Assembly: GCF_003264115.1 (NCBI RefSeq)
Contig: NZ_CP021912.1
Coordinates: 1,471,001-1,535,000 of the forward strand
Length of the DNA: 64,000 bases
Reading direction: 5' to 3'
Source of the DNA: Erythrobacter sp. KY5
Lineage (GTDB): Bacteria > Pseudomonadota > Alphaproteobacteria > Sphingomonadales > Sphingomonadaceae
The notes under the pieces were generated by a model. It ran no database searches, had not been told where the DNA came from, and was given only the letters and a program-made list of their open reading frames with translations. Position numbers and translations under genes: made by a program. Below are positions 27,539 to 36,710 of this stretch, one piece after another (position 1 is the first letter of the stretch; each line of letters begins with the position of its first letter).

Positions 27539-28153
27539 ATGGCATTCAAACTGATCGACCTTCCTTACGCTGACACCGCGCTCGATCCGGCGGTCTCGGC
27601 TGAGACCCTCTCCTATCACCATGGCAAGCACCATCAGGCCTATATCGACAAGACCAACGACGCGATCGAAGGCACCGATCACGCCGACAAGTCGCTCGAA
27701 GAGATCATCGCAGCCGCACGCGGAAGCGACCAGGGCCTGTTCAACAATTCCGCGCAGAGCTGGAACCACGGTTTCTACTGGCATTCAATGGCGGGTGAGG
27801 AAACCGATCCGTCGGATGAATTGAAGACCATGATCGAAAGCACTTTCGGTTCGGTCGACAAGCTGAAGGACGAACTCAAATCGCGCGGCGCTGGCCATTT
27901 CGCAAGCGGCTGGGTGTGGCTCGCGGAAAAGAACGGCGGCCTCACCATCGAGGAAACCCACGATGGCGATACGCTTGCCGATCAGGACGGCGTCAACCCG
28001 CTGCTGACGATCGACGTGTGGGAGCACGCCTACTACCTCGACCACCAGAACAAGCGCCCCGCTTATCTCGACGCCGTTACCGGTTCGAAGATCAACTGGG
28101 CCTTCGCCAGCGAGAACCTCGCGCGCGGGTCGACCTGGACTTACCCGAAGTAA
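27539..28153 (+). CDS. sodB: Superoxide dismutase, iron type
   Basis: A 204-residue cytoplasmic enzyme that converts superoxide to peroxide and oxygen. Metal ligands are His27 (SYHHGKHH), His77 (WNHGFYWHSM), Asp159 and His163 (DVWEHAYYLD). The Gln in SAQSWNH, which hydrogen-bonds the metal-bound water from this side, is typical of the Fe type rather than Mn. Length and start (MAFKLIDLPY behind an AGAGGGAC-like site) are standard. It has its own strong terminator. Confidence 0.97.
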   Translation: MAFKLIDLPYADTALDPAVSAETLSYHHGKHHQAYIDKTNDAIEGTDHADKSLEEIIAAARGSDQGLFNNSAQSWNHGFYWHSMAGEETDPSDELKTMIESTFGSVDKLKDELKSRGAGHFASGWVWLAEKNGGLTIEETHDGDTLADQDGVNPLLTIDVWEHAYYLDHQNKRPAYLDAVTGSKINWAFASENLARGSTWTYPK

Positions 28154-28176
28154 AAGCTTCGGTAGACGAACACTGG

Positions 28177-28215
28177 AAAAGCCCGGTCTGCGCATCGTCG
28201 CAGGCCGGGCTTTTT
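28177..28215 (+). terminator. Intrinsic terminator of sodB
   Basis: AAAAGCCCGGTCTGCG (28177-28192) pairs with CGCAGGCCGGGCTTTT (28199-28214) with one G-T pair and is followed by TC after a run of five T. It lies 24 bases after the sodB stop and immediately before the convergent tesB stop; because of the A and T runs it may work in both directions. Confidence 0.93.
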
Positions 28216-28220
28216 CGCAT

Positions 28221-29138
28221 TCACCCCTTCGACTTGCGCCGCCGCATCATTCCTTCTTGCGCGACGCTTGCGACCAGATCGCCGGCGCGGTTGAAGATGC
28301 GCCCGCGATTGAAGCCGCGCCCGCCGCCCGACCACGGGCTGTCTGTGGCATAGAGAAGCCATTCATCGGCGCGTGCCTCACGGTGGAACCAGATCGTATG
28401 GTCAAGGCTCGCACCTACCAGCTCGCCGCGCATCCACGAAAGGCCATGTGGTAGCGCGCTCGTGCCAAGCAGCGTGTAGTCGCTCGCATAAGCGATCACT
28501 GCGCGGTGAAGCGCAGGATCGTCGGGCAGGGGAGCCGCCGTCTTGAACCAGCTATGCGCATGCGGAGCCTTGGGCTGGGAGTTCATCCAGTGCAGCTTAT
28601 CGGTTGTGCGCATCTCGATCGGGCGAGGGCGCAGCATCAGGGCGCGCTGGGTATCGGACAGCTTGTCGCCCATCTTGTCCGCCATCGCGCGGCGCATCTC
28701 CATGTCGGACTTGAGCTCGTCAGGATCAGCGACGTCAGGCATCGGGGAATTCTCGTGAGCGAGGCCTTCCTCGGGTACCTGAAAGCTCGCGGTGAGGTTG
28801 AGGATCGGGCTGGGCGCGCCGTCCTCGCTCTCCTGGCTGGCGACCACGCGGCGGTTGGCAAAGGATCGGCCTTCAAAGTCGCGCTCGATCCGGTATTCTA
28901 TCGGCAACCCCTCGCGACCGCCGCGCAGGAAATAGGCGTGGAGCGAATGGGCGACCTTGCCGTCGGAAACGCTCGCCTGCGCCGCCTGAAGCGCCTGCGC
29001 GACCACCTGACCTCCGAATACACGGCCAACGCCGCCCTTCTGCGGGGAGCCGAGATAGATGTCGGAGGCGCGTTTCTCGACGGTGAGGAGGTCGACGAGA
29101 CCGGCGACAAGCTTTGCGGGATCGGAGCTATCGGTCAT
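28221..29138 (-). CDS. tesB: Acyl-CoA thioesterase II
   Basis: A 305-residue double-hotdog thioesterase that releases free fatty acids from acyl-CoA. GRVFGGQVVAQAL, HSLHAYFLRGG and the second hotdog with ASDYTLLGT (catalytic Asp) and ASVAQEGMMR (catalytic Gln) match TesB. It is the last gene of an apparent operon after the FemAB-like and JmjC-like genes, 60 bases downstream of the latter. Confidence 0.95.
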   Translation of the reverse strand: MTDSSDPAKLVAGLVDLLTVEKRASDIYLGSPQKGGVGRVFGGQVVAQALQAAQASVSDGKVAHSLHAYFLRGGREGLPIEYRIERDFEGRSFANRRVVASQESEDGAPSPILNLTASFQVPEEGLAHENSPMPDVADPDELKSDMEMRRAMADKMGDKLSDTQRALMLRPRPIEMRTTDKLHWMNSQPKAPHAHSWFKTAAPLPDDPALHRAVIAYASDYTLLGTSALPHGLSWMRGELVGASLDHTIWFHREARADEWLLYATDSPWSGGGRGFNRGRIFNRAGDLVASVAQEGMMRRRKSKG

Positions 29139-29198
29139 GGCGCCCGCATTGCGATGGCCTTACGCAAACGTCAAGCAGGCTTAGATCGGCCCGTCGCG

Positions 29199-30080
29199 TC
29201 AGGTGAGGCCAAGCTTGCGAAGCGCCCGGAAGGCGTAGGCCTTGGCCCTGTTGCTCGCAGGCCAGCGACCGGGAGGCGCAGGCGAAAAGCCGCGCTGGCG
29301 CAGCAGGTGGTTGAGCCCGCGCGCGTCGCTTTCGGCATAGCTCCATTCGCTGCGCCATGTGATCGAGAGCGAGATCGAGCTTTGCGGCCCGTTCTGGACG
29401 AAATGCGGTGCCATGACGGGTACGTAAACGGCCTCTCCCGGACCGATGGCAAAGCGGAGTGCGCCCTCCATCAGATCATCGCTCCAATGAAGCTCGCGCG
29501 GGCCGCCCGAATGGTAGCTTTCATGCGTCTCGTCAGGGGCAAAGCGGGTGTCACCCGCCGGAAACTGCGTCATCACTTTCGAACCCCGGATCTGGAGCAG
29601 GATGTTGTGCTCCGGGTCGAAGTGATAGGGCGTGACGGCGTTCGGACTGGAGATGAAGATAAAGCCCTGCGGTGTCAGCATCGCACCGGTCTTCGCCTCG
29701 ATCTCCGGGCGGATCTCGTCAAGCAGGTTCAGCAGCAGCTCGTTATAGGCAGGGTTCTGTTCGATGTTCTTGAGCACCGCCCAGCTGTTAGACCTGGCGA
29801 TCTCGACAATGGTTTCAGCGATGGAAAGCCCGTTCGAACCCGGCTTGCCGTCAACGCCAATCGGCAGGTCGCCGCGATTGTACTCGACGCTGGTTTCGGG
29901 AAGCGCCTCGGCCAGCTCGGCAAGCGCTTCAAGGTCGAGCAAGGGGTGGTCGCCGAAACCGTGCCTGAGCGTGTGCGGGATTTCGGGATAGCTCGATGCG
30001 AAAGTGTGCCGCGCCATCGCATCGAAGGTCTCGAGCGATGCGGCGCGCACTTTGAGCCACTTCTCTTGAGGGGCGTTCAT
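29199..30080 (-). CDS. Cupin-like/JmjC-type Fe(II) oxygenase-like protein
   Basis: A 293-residue protein with a JmjC-like double-stranded beta-helix. The metal triad can be read as His153 and Asp155 in TPYHFDPEHN and His226 in VMAPHFVQNG; LQIRGSKVMTQFP and FAIGPGEAVYVP form the intervening strands. Such proteins may hydroxylate amino-acid side chains with 2-oxoglutarate; the target is unknown. Its ATG overlaps the stop of the FemAB-like gene as ATGA, so the two are translationally linked. Confidence 0.85.
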   Translation of the reverse strand: MNAPQEKWLKVRAASLETFDAMARHTFASSYPEIPHTLRHGFGDHPLLDLEALAELAEALPETSVEYNRGDLPIGVDGKPGSNGLSIAETIVEIARSNSWAVLKNIEQNPAYNELLLNLLDEIRPEIEAKTGAMLTPQGFIFISSPNAVTPYHFDPEHNILLQIRGSKVMTQFPAGDTRFAPDETHESYHSGGPRELHWSDDLMEGALRFAIGPGEAVYVPVMAPHFVQNGPQSSISLSITWRSEWSYAESDARGLNHLLRQRGFSPAPPGRWPASNRAKAYAFRALRKLGLT

Positions 30081-31240
30081 GTCTTGTCCTTTGCGCGGGT
30101 CTCATAAACCATCAGCGCCCGGAAAACCGCGCGGCGGAGGGGGCCGCCAATCGCGATGTTGCGGCTGATGATGCGGCGCTTCTCGCGCCAGATGCGTTCA
30201 ATCATTGAGTGGCCGGGGGCAGCACAGCTATCGGCCCATGCGATGTCCTTGCGGTCGAGCAGATCGAGGTTCTCGACTTGCAGCAGCAGGCCGGGCGAAA
30301 AGCGCGAATACGCCTCGTCGAAGGCGGTCTTGAAGCTGAAGACGCCGGGCGGTGTGACGAAATTCGCCAGCATGGCAATCGGTTTGCCATCGAGGCGCAG
30401 CGCAAGCCGTTCGAGCCTGCCTGCGCTCGCAGCGCCTGCCAGCGCATCGGCAAACAGGGCGCGGGTTCGCTGCGCATTCGCAAGGGCGGAGCCGCGCTCG
30501 CCCTTCCAACCGGCGGCCTCTAGCGCGAGAAACTCGGCGATCCAGCTCTCAAGCCCTTCGGCGTGGGCGTGACGCTCGAAGGTGAGCGAGCCTTCCTCGG
30601 CCAGACGCTTGCGCTGACGGCGCAGTTCCTTGCGCTTCTTGGCGCTCATCGCCTGTTCGAAATAGGCCTCGGCTCCAAGGTCGGAGCACAGCATGGCGCG
30701 CGATGCCTGATCGACTGTCACGGCGGGGCGCCCGGTCTCGGCCAACACGGCATCCAACGCCTTCGCGGTGCGGCTGTCGGCAGGAAGCTCTGGCAGGTGC
30801 AGGAAAAGCGAGTGACCCGGTGCATTGTCGAGCCGCTCCAGAACCGCTTTCCAGAAAGCATGTTCATACCCGCGCGCGACCAGCGGGCCAGAGCAAAAGG
30901 CATTGTCGTGCAGCCACGCGGCATGATGGGGAACCGGGTAGCCGTAATAGCGCGGCGGACGGGTAAGCGGCATCAGGCCGACAAGGCGACCGGCATCGAA
31001 ATGGGCAGCGATCGCCGGCGAATTGCCGGTTGCGAAGTGAGCGAGCGAGGGCAATGCAAACCACGGTTCGAAAAAGGGGTTGGGTTCGCCAGCCTCGCTG
31101 CACAAAGCGTCCCACGCGGCGCCGAAATCGGGAGAGGCGCTTTCGGCCGCGGACACCAGACGCACGCCATGCCCGCCGCGTCGATAGCAGCTGTCATCGG
31201 GCCGCGCGTCGGCCAGTTTTGGCGTGCCTGCCAAGTCCAT
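30077..31240 (-). CDS. FemAB/CelD-like GNAT family acyl-transferase
   Basis: A 387-residue soluble protein of the GNAT superfamily branch (Acetyltransf_6) that includes FemAB-like and BcsL/CelD-like enzymes. The C-terminal half carries the recognisable core: SAKKRKELRRQRKRLAEEG, LEAAGWKGERGSAL, and FSFKTAFDEAYSRFSPG. Members transfer acyl or aminoacyl groups to polysaccharide, lipid or peptide acceptors. It heads the operon with the JmjC-like oxygenase and tesB; the tight ATGA overlap with the oxygenase hints at a common substrate, which is inference. Confidence 0.82.
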   Translation of the reverse strand: MDLAGTPKLADARPDDSCYRRGGHGVRLVSAAESASPDFGAAWDALCSEAGEPNPFFEPWFALPSLAHFATGNSPAIAAHFDAGRLVGLMPLTRPPRYYGYPVPHHAAWLHDNAFCSGPLVARGYEHAFWKAVLERLDNAPGHSLFLHLPELPADSRTAKALDAVLAETGRPAVTVDQASRAMLCSDLGAEAYFEQAMSAKKRKELRRQRKRLAEEGSLTFERHAHAEGLESWIAEFLALEAAGWKGERGSALANAQRTRALFADALAGAASAGRLERLALRLDGKPIAMLANFVTPPGVFSFKTAFDEAYSRFSPGLLLQVENLDLLDRKDIAWADSCAAPGHSMIERIWREKRRIISRNIAIGGPLRRAVFRALMVYETRAKDKT

Positions 31241-31384
31241 TCAATTAACCCTAACCCTGCGCCTTCATCGCCGCATTGCAGGCAAGTATAGGGGTTTAGC
31301 CTTAAGAAAGCCTTGGGTTTCGTGCGGGATATACCCCCTCGACCCGAAACGGCACACAGCTCTGGCAAAGTGCAAACAGGCAAG

Positions 31385-31418
31385 AAAAAACCCCGCCCGG
31401 ACGCGTCCGGACGGGGTT
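31385..31418 (-). terminator. Intrinsic terminator of hppA
   Basis: On the minus strand AACCCCGTCCGGA, loop CGCG, TCCGGGCGGGGTT (31418-31389, one G-T pair) is followed by TTTT (31388-31385). It begins 26 bases after the hppA stop. Confidence 0.93.
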
Positions 31419-31443
31419 GATGATGGTTGGTCGAAAGGAACGC

Positions 31444-33567
31444 TTAATGCGCGCCGCCTGCCAGTGCCGCGAGCAGAAGCAGCGCGACGATGTTGGTGAT
31501 CTTGATCATCGGGTTCACGGCCGGGCCTGCGGTGTCCTTGTAAGGGTCACCAACCGTGTCGCCCGTCACCGCGGCCTTGTGAGCCTCAGAGCCCTTGCCG
31601 CCGTGATTGCCGTCTTCGATGTACTTCTTCGCATTGTCCCACGCGCCGCCACCGGCGGTCATGGAAAGCGCGACGAACAGGCCGCCCACAATCACGCCAA
31701 GAAGCAATGCACCCAGCGCCGCAAAGGCGTTGTCCTGACCTGCAAGGCCAAGGATCACGAAGTAGACCACGATCGGCGCAAGCACCGGAAGCAGCGACGG
31801 GATGATCATCTCCTTGATCGCCGCCTTGGTCACAAGGTCGACCGTGCGGGCATAGTTGGGACGGCTCGTGCCTTCCATGATGCCCGGATCGGCAGCGAAC
31901 TGCTCGCGCACGTCCTTCACCACGTCGCCAGCTGCCCGGCCCACTGCGGTCATGCCCATCGCACCGAACAGGTACGGCAGAAGCGCGCCGAGCAGCAGCC
32001 CGACGATGACGTATGGGTTCTCAAGACCGAAATCGACGTTGGCTTCCGGGAAGAACTCCCGAAGGTCGGCGGTGTAGGCGGCAAACAGCACGAGCGCTGC
32101 AAGACCTGCCGAACCGATGGCGTAACCCTTGGTCACGGCCTTGGTCGTGTTGCCGACCGCGTCGAGAAGGTCGGTCTTCTCACGAACGCTTTCGTCGAGG
32201 CCCGCCATTTCGGCGATGCCGCCAGCATTGTCGGTGACCGGACCGTAAGCGTCGAGCGCGACGACCATACCGGCAAGTGCCAGCATCGCGGTTGCGCCGT
32301 AGGCGAGGCCGATCAGCCCGGCGAGCTGATACGCACCGATAATCGCCGCGATGATGACGATTGTCGGCAGAGCGGTCGATTCAAGGCTGATGGCAAGACC
32401 CTGGATCACGTTGGTGCCGTGGCCCGTTTCCGAAGCCTTGGCGATCGAGCGGACCGGACGGAAGTTCGTGCCGGTGTAATACTCGGTGATCCAGATGATG
32501 ATCCCGGTCAGCGCAAGACCGATCAGCGAGCAATAGAACAGGTCCATGCCGTTGAAATCGACGCCGCCCGGACCTCTGCCAATGACGGTGGTCATATCGC
32601 TACCGAAGGTCGACAGCGCATATTGCGTGACCAGATAGATCAGCGGGATTGCGAGGACAGCGGTGACGATGAAGCCCTTGTACATCGCGCCCATGACATT
32701 CGTGCCGTTGCCGAGACGAACGAAGTACGTGCCGATGATCGAGGTCACGATGCACGCGCCGCCGATAAGAAGCGGAAGCGTCATCAGCGTGAGCAGGTTC
32801 TCGCCAAGCTGGCTTGCGAACAGCAGCGCGGTCAGAACCATGGTCGCACCGACCGTCACGACGTAAGTTTCGAACAGGTCAGCGGCCATGCCTGCGCAGT
32901 CGCCCACATTGTCGCCCACGTTATCAGCGATGGTGGCGGGGTTGCGCGGATCATCCTCCGGGATCGAGGCTTCGACCTTGCCGACAAGGTCAGCGCCCAC
33001 GTCAGCGGCCTTGGTAAAGATACCGCCGCCCAGACGCGCGAAGATCGAGATCAGCGATGCGCCAAAGGCGAGGCCGACGAGCCCGTCGATAACGACGCGG
33101 CTGTTTGCATCGAGCCCCATCGGGCCAACGAGCACGGCAAAGAACACCGCGATGGCGAGCAGCGCGAGGCCTGCCACCAGCATACCGGTGATGGCGCCTG
33201 CGCGAAATGCGATGGTCAGACCTTCCTGAAGACCGGTCTCTGCCGCCGCTGCGGTGCGAACATTCGAACGCACCGAGATGTTCATCCCGATATAGCCCGC
33301 CACACCGGAAAGGACCGCGCCAACGACGAACCCGACCGCCGGAACGATGCCGAGGAAAAACCCGACAAGCGCGGCGGCAACGACGCCGACGATGCCGATG
33401 GTGGTGTACTGGCGGTTGAGATAGGCCTGCGCGCCTTCCTGGATAGCGCCTGCGATCTCCTGCATCTTTGCATTGCCGGCGCTGGCTCCCAGCACCTGGC
33501 GGCTTGTGACTATGCCATAGACGATGGCAAGCAAGCCTAACCCGATTGAAATGTATATAAGGTCCAC
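31444..33567 (-). CDS. hppA: Membrane-bound proton-translocating pyrophosphatase, K+-independent type
   Basis: A 707-residue polytopic (about 16 helices) inner-membrane pump that couples pyrophosphate hydrolysis to H+ export. Substrate-binding acidic motifs are present: [19 protein letters not shown] and [17 protein letters not shown]. The stretch [10 protein letters not shown] carries the Lys and Thr that mark the K+-independent subfamily (Ala is found there in K+-dependent pumps). The start is the GTG at 33567 behind GAGGGG; the 33 upstream codons are not membrane-like and not conserved. It is transcribed after thiL but 158 bases separate them, so it may have its own promoter. Confidence 0.97.
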   Translation of the reverse strand: MDLIYISIGLGLLAIVYGIVTSRQVLGASAGNAKMQEIAGAIQEGAQAYLNRQYTTIGIVGVVAAALVGFFLGIVPAVGFVVGAVLSGVAGYIGMNISVRSNVRTAAAAETGLQEGLTIAFRAGAITGMLVAGLALLAIAVFFAVLVGPMGLDANSRVVIDGLVGLAFGASLISIFARLGGGIFTKAADVGADLVGKVEASIPEDDPRNPATIADNVGDNVGDCAGMAADLFETYVVTVGATMVLTALLFASQLGENLLTLMTLPLLIGGACIVTSIIGTYFVRLGNGTNVMGAMYKGFIVTAVLAIPLIYLVTQYALSTFGSDMTTVIGRGPGGVDFNGMDLFYCSLIGLALTGIIIWITEYYTGTNFRPVRSIAKASETGHGTNVIQGLAISLESTALPTIVIIAAIIGAYQLAGLIGLAYGATAMLALAGMVVALDAYGPVTDNAGGIAEMAGLDESVREKTDLLDAVGNTTKAVTKGYAIGSAGLAALVLFAAYTADLREFFPEANVDFGLENPYVIVGLLLGALLPYLFGAMGMTAVGRAAGDVVKDVREQFAADPGIMEGTSRPNYARTVDLVTKAAIKEMIIPSLLPVLAPIVVYFVILGLAGQDNAFAALGALLLGVIVGGLFVALSMTAGGGAWDNAKKYIEDGNHGGKGSEAHKAAVTGDTVGDPYKDTAGPAVNPMIKITNIVALLLLAALAGGAH

Positions 33568-33725
33568 GAAGTATCCCCTCTCAAAGCGTGGAAAGCGCGT
33601 CTGGGTGTTTCCCATTGACGCGAGGCCGGTGAGTGTAAGCGCAAGTGTCAAGCGCGCAAGGCGCAAAGCGAGCGTTTGGACAGCGTTTCGTCGCTTTTAT
33701 GGGGGCAAATCCGCGATTGCGAGCG

Positions 33726-34583
33726 TCAGCCGTGCTGGTATCCCAGCCCTTCTGCATTCACGAGCGGTTCTCCATCGACCACCAGCGGTGCAAAGCCGCG
33801 CGGCGAGACGGTGCCGATCCGGGTTGCGGGCACGGGCAGGTCTATCGCGTCGGGGGCCGTGAAGAGCAATTCGTAATCGTCGCCCCAGCGCAGGCAGTCT
33901 TCGCGCCGGGTCTCGTCAGCGACCGGCACGTCGGTGCTTTCGATGCCGAGCGTGACCTCGCTCGCCTCGGCAATGCGGAAGGCGTCGAGCAGCAGCCCGT
34001 CGGATATGTCCATCATCGCGGTCACATGAGGAGCGAGCGCCCTACCTTCTGCAAGCAGCGGGGTGGGGCGGTTGAAGGCGTCTTCGTGATCGACTTCCCC
34101 TTCGAAACCCAGCATCGCGCGGCCGAGCGTCCCGGTGACGAACAGGCCGTCCCCGATCTGTGCTCCCTTGCGCCACGGCACGGGTGAGTGCGTCGCGCGT
34201 CCTATCGCTGTCATCGAAAAAGTGCTCGCCCCGGTGACGGCGACTGTATCACCGCCCAGGATCGAGACATTGAAAGCCGCAAGACCGGCACGAAGACCTT
34301 CGAGGAAGCGGCGATCGTTCCCGCCCAGCGAATGCCCCAGCAGAACGCCGATCGGGTCAGCGCCCTTGGACGCGAGGTCGGACAGGTTGATGGCGAGCAG
34401 CTTCCACGCGACATCGGCAAGGTCCGCTTCGGGGCGGAAATGTGTTCCCTCGGCCATCAGGTCGTGATTGATGATCAGCGTTTCATTGCCGAATTCTACA
34501 ACGGCGCAATCATCTGTAAGCCCGCGCGCTCCGGGGTGGAGCGGCAAGGTGCGCAGGGCGCTGAGGAATTCGGCCTCGGACAT
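33726..34583 (-). CDS. thiL: Thiamine-monophosphate kinase
   Basis: A 285-residue ATP-dependent kinase making thiamine diphosphate, the last step of thiamine cofactor synthesis. It belongs to the PurM-like fold: LTDDCAVVEF, NHDLMAEGTHF, INLSDLASKGADPIG, ILGGDTVAV, and MMDISDGLLLD with metal-binding aspartates. It is slightly shorter than the E. coli enzyme. The gene follows nusB by 59 bases, an order seen widely in proteobacteria. Confidence 0.95.
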   Translation of the reverse strand: MSEAEFLSALRTLPLHPGARGLTDDCAVVEFGNETLIINHDLMAEGTHFRPEADLADVAWKLLAINLSDLASKGADPIGVLLGHSLGGNDRRFLEGLRAGLAAFNVSILGGDTVAVTGASTFSMTAIGRATHSPVPWRKGAQIGDGLFVTGTLGRAMLGFEGEVDHEDAFNRPTPLLAEGRALAPHVTAMMDISDGLLLDAFRIAEASEVTLGIESTDVPVADETRREDCLRWGDDYELLFTAPDAIDLPVPATRIGTVSPRGFAPLVVDGEPLVNAEGLGYQHG

Positions 34584-34642
34584 GGCCCCTAGCTAGGCGC
34601 TTGCGCGAGCGTTGTCGAAGCTCACTTGCCGATAAGGGTGGA

Positions 34643-35110
34643 TTAGTCGCGCGCTTCTTTCGCGATCGCGTCCAGAATGCCGTTCACGAACTTGGCTTCC
34701 CTGTCATCGAAGAAAGCCTTTGCAACATCGACATATTCGGTGATCGCACTGGCCCTTGGCACATCGGCGCGTGCGATGATTTCGTATGTTCCGGCGCGCA
34801 AAATCTGGAGCATGGTCTTGTCCAGACGAAGCAGGGTCCAGCCCTGTGCAAGACGAGCGGTCAGGATCTGGTCTATCTCTTCGCGCCGTGCATCGACGCC
34901 GCGCACGATGTCGTCGAAAAACTCGACTTCGGCATCGGCATAGACTTCGCCTTCGTGGTCTTCGTCATCGACTTCGCGACCAAGGCGGTGCTGGTGAAAT
35001 TCGTCGAGCAGCTTGTTCAGCGCCGTGCCTTCCATCTGCTGCTGATACAGCGCCTGGACGGCGGCGAGGCGCGCGGTCGAGCGGGCCTGTGATCGGGCGG
35101 GAGTGTTCAT
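34643..35110 (-). CDS. nusB: Transcription antitermination factor NusB
   Basis: A 155-residue all-helical RNA-binding protein that with NusE binds boxA in rRNA leaders. RSTARLAAVQALYQQQM, LRAGTYEIIARADVP, ITEYVDVAKAFFDDREAKFVNGILD are characteristic. The acidic segment (VDDEDHEGEVYADAE) is common in sphingomonad versions. The start at 35110 (MNTPARSQ) is chosen over one 18 codons upstream. The phased repeat array lies 147-238 bases upstream. Confidence 0.96.
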   Translation of the reverse strand: MNTPARSQARSTARLAAVQALYQQQMEGTALNKLLDEFHQHRLGREVDDEDHEGEVYADAEVEFFDDIVRGVDARREEIDQILTARLAQGWTLLRLDKTMLQILRAGTYEIIARADVPRASAITEYVDVAKAFFDDREAKFVNGILDAIAKEARD

Positions 35111-35256
35111 CGGGGCAGGTGTTCCATGGATTGGTTCTTCAGGCGTCGCGCCTTGCCTGGGCAAGTTTTCCTACTCGCAGCGAGCGCGGTAATGCGAAGG
35201 GATGGGCGCGCGTTCTCATCCCGAAATTTCAACGTCGTCAAGATTTCCCGGCGCAG

Positions 35257-35348
35257 GTGACACTTTTGCGCGAAAAGGTGACACTTCGCCGCGCCAGAGT
35301 GACGCTTTCGGGGCCAGGGTGACGCTTTTGACGCCGACAGTGACACAA
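35257..35348. repeat. Five phased GTGACRCTT elements, iteron-like array
   Basis: GTGACACTT at 35257 and 35278, GTGACGCTT at 35299 and 35319, and GTGACACAA at 35340: spacing 21, 21, 20 and 21 bases, about two helical turns, so all copies face the same side of the DNA. The array sits in the 307-base gap between hisD and nusB, in which I find no gene. The 20-base step breaks the reading frame, so this is not a coding heptad repeat. Confidence 0.9.
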
Positions 35349-35417
35349 GAGCCGGTTTTGCCTCTGGACCGTGTAACATCCGGTCCACTTCTCGCAGCGA
35401 ATCGGGCGCGGACACCC

Positions 35418-36710
35418 TCATTTGAGGCGCAGTTCGACCGACTTGGCGTGTGCGGGCAACCCTTCCGCATGGGCGAGGGCCGCAGCGGCGGGACCGATGC
35501 TGGCAAGGGAAGCATTGTCGAGCGAAATGAAGCTCGTTCGCTTCATGAAGTCGAGCACGGAAAGCCCGCTCGAAAAACGCGCCCGGCGACCTGTCGGCAG
35601 CACGTGATTGGGACCAGCGACGTAATCGCCCACGGCTTCGGGCGTGAGCCTGCCGAGGAACACGCTGCCCGCGTGACGGGTCTTGGCCATCACCGCTTCG
35701 GGATCGTCGATTGCCAGCTGAAGGTGCTCGGAAGCGAGAGCGTTGATGAGTGCGGGCGCTTCCTCGGGGATGTCGTTGACGACGATGATCACGCCATGTT
35801 CGTCCCAGCTGGTGCGCGCAGTCTTGCCGGTTGCAAGCTGGCTGATCTGAAGGTCGATGCAATCCTCGACCATCGCGGCGAAGCCCGCATCGTCGGTGAT
35901 GAGGATCGACTGCGAGGTCGGGTCATGCTCTGCCTGGCTGAGCAGGTCGGCGGCGGTGACGTCCGGCTCGTTCTTGCCATCGGCGACAACGAGGATCTCG
36001 CTCGGTCCCGCAACCATGTCGATGCCAACCACGCCGTAAAGCTGGCGCTTGGCTTCCGCGACATAGGCATTGCCGGGGCCGGTGATGACGTCGACCGGCG
36101 CGATCCGGTCGGTGCCGTAGGCGAGCGCTGCGACCGCCTGCGCCCCGCCAACGCGCCACATCTCGTCGACGCCCGCAATGTGCGCGGCGGCGAGGACGAG
36201 CGGGTTCGATTGACCCTTTGGCGTGGGGGTTACGACCACCACACGCTCTACCCCGGCAACGCGCGCGGGGATCGCGTTCATCAGCAGCGAAGACGGATAG
36301 GCCGCGCGCCCGCCAGGTACGTAAAGACCGGCTGCATCGACCGCGCGCCACGTCGCGCCAAGGCGCACGCCGGTGTCGTCGGTGTAGTCGCGGTTCTCAG
36401 GGAGCTGCGCCTCGTGGTAGGCGCGAATGCGCTTGGCCGCGAGGTCGAGCGCATCGCGAAGCTCGGGCTCGAGTTCCTCGTAAGCATCGGCAAAACGCTC
36501 CTTCGTAACCAGCCAATCCGCATCGTCGATAAGCGAGTAGCCATCGAAACGCTGGGTGTAGTCAATCAGAGCCTTGTCGCCCGATCCCTTCACCGTGCGA
36601 AGGATGTCCTGCACCACACCGCTGACATCGCTGTCGGCTTCGCGGCGGGCGTGGACGATGCGCTTGAACTTGACCGCGAAATCGGGGTCCATGGTCGAAA
36701 GCAACTGCAT
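35418..36710 (-). CDS. hisD: Histidinol dehydrogenase
   Basis: A 430-residue Zn enzyme doing the two final NAD-dependent oxidations of histidine synthesis. GATWRAVDAAGLYVPGGRAAYPSS, the VDVITGPGNAYVAEAKR segment, GPSEILVVAD and the C-terminal FSSGLSVLDFMKRTSF are diagnostic. Its ATG shares one base with the hisG stop (TAATG), indicating coupled translation in a hisG-hisD pair. Other his genes are not in the window. Confidence 0.97.
   Translation of the reverse strand: MQLLSTMDPDFAVKFKRIVHARREADSDVSGVVQDILRTVKGSGDKALIDYTQRFDGYSLIDDADWLVTKERFADAYEELEPELRDALDLAAKRIRAYHEAQLPENRDYTDDTGVRLGATWRAVDAAGLYVPGGRAAYPSSLLMNAIPARVAGVERVVVVTPTPKGQSNPLVLAAAHIAGVDEMWRVGGAQAVAALAYGTDRIAPVDVITGPGNAYVAEAKRQLYGVVGIDMVAGPSEILVVADGKNEPDVTAADLLSQAEHDPTSQSILITDDAGFAAMVEDCIDLQISQLATGKTARTSWDEHGVIIVVNDIPEEAPALINALASEHLQLAIDDPEAVMAKTRHAGSVFLGRLTPEAVGDYVAGPNHVLPTGRRARFSSGLSVLDFMKRTSFISLDNASLASIGPAAAALAHAEGLPAHAKSVELRLK

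Noticed and set aside
31417-33540. Very long plus-strand open frame (707 codons) antisense to hppA
   Set aside because: Rich in His, Asp, Arg and Gln with no recognisable domain; it is a third-position shadow of the GC-rich hppA gene, whose protein is unmistakable.
35257-35348. CRISPR array
   Set aside because: Repeats are only about 9 bases with 12-base spacers, far below CRISPR dimensions, and there are no cas genes in the window.
35216-35515. 99-codon minus-strand frame across the hisD-nusB gap
   Set aside because: It runs into the 3' end of hisD in another frame and simply translates the phased DNA repeats; no ribosome site or similarity.
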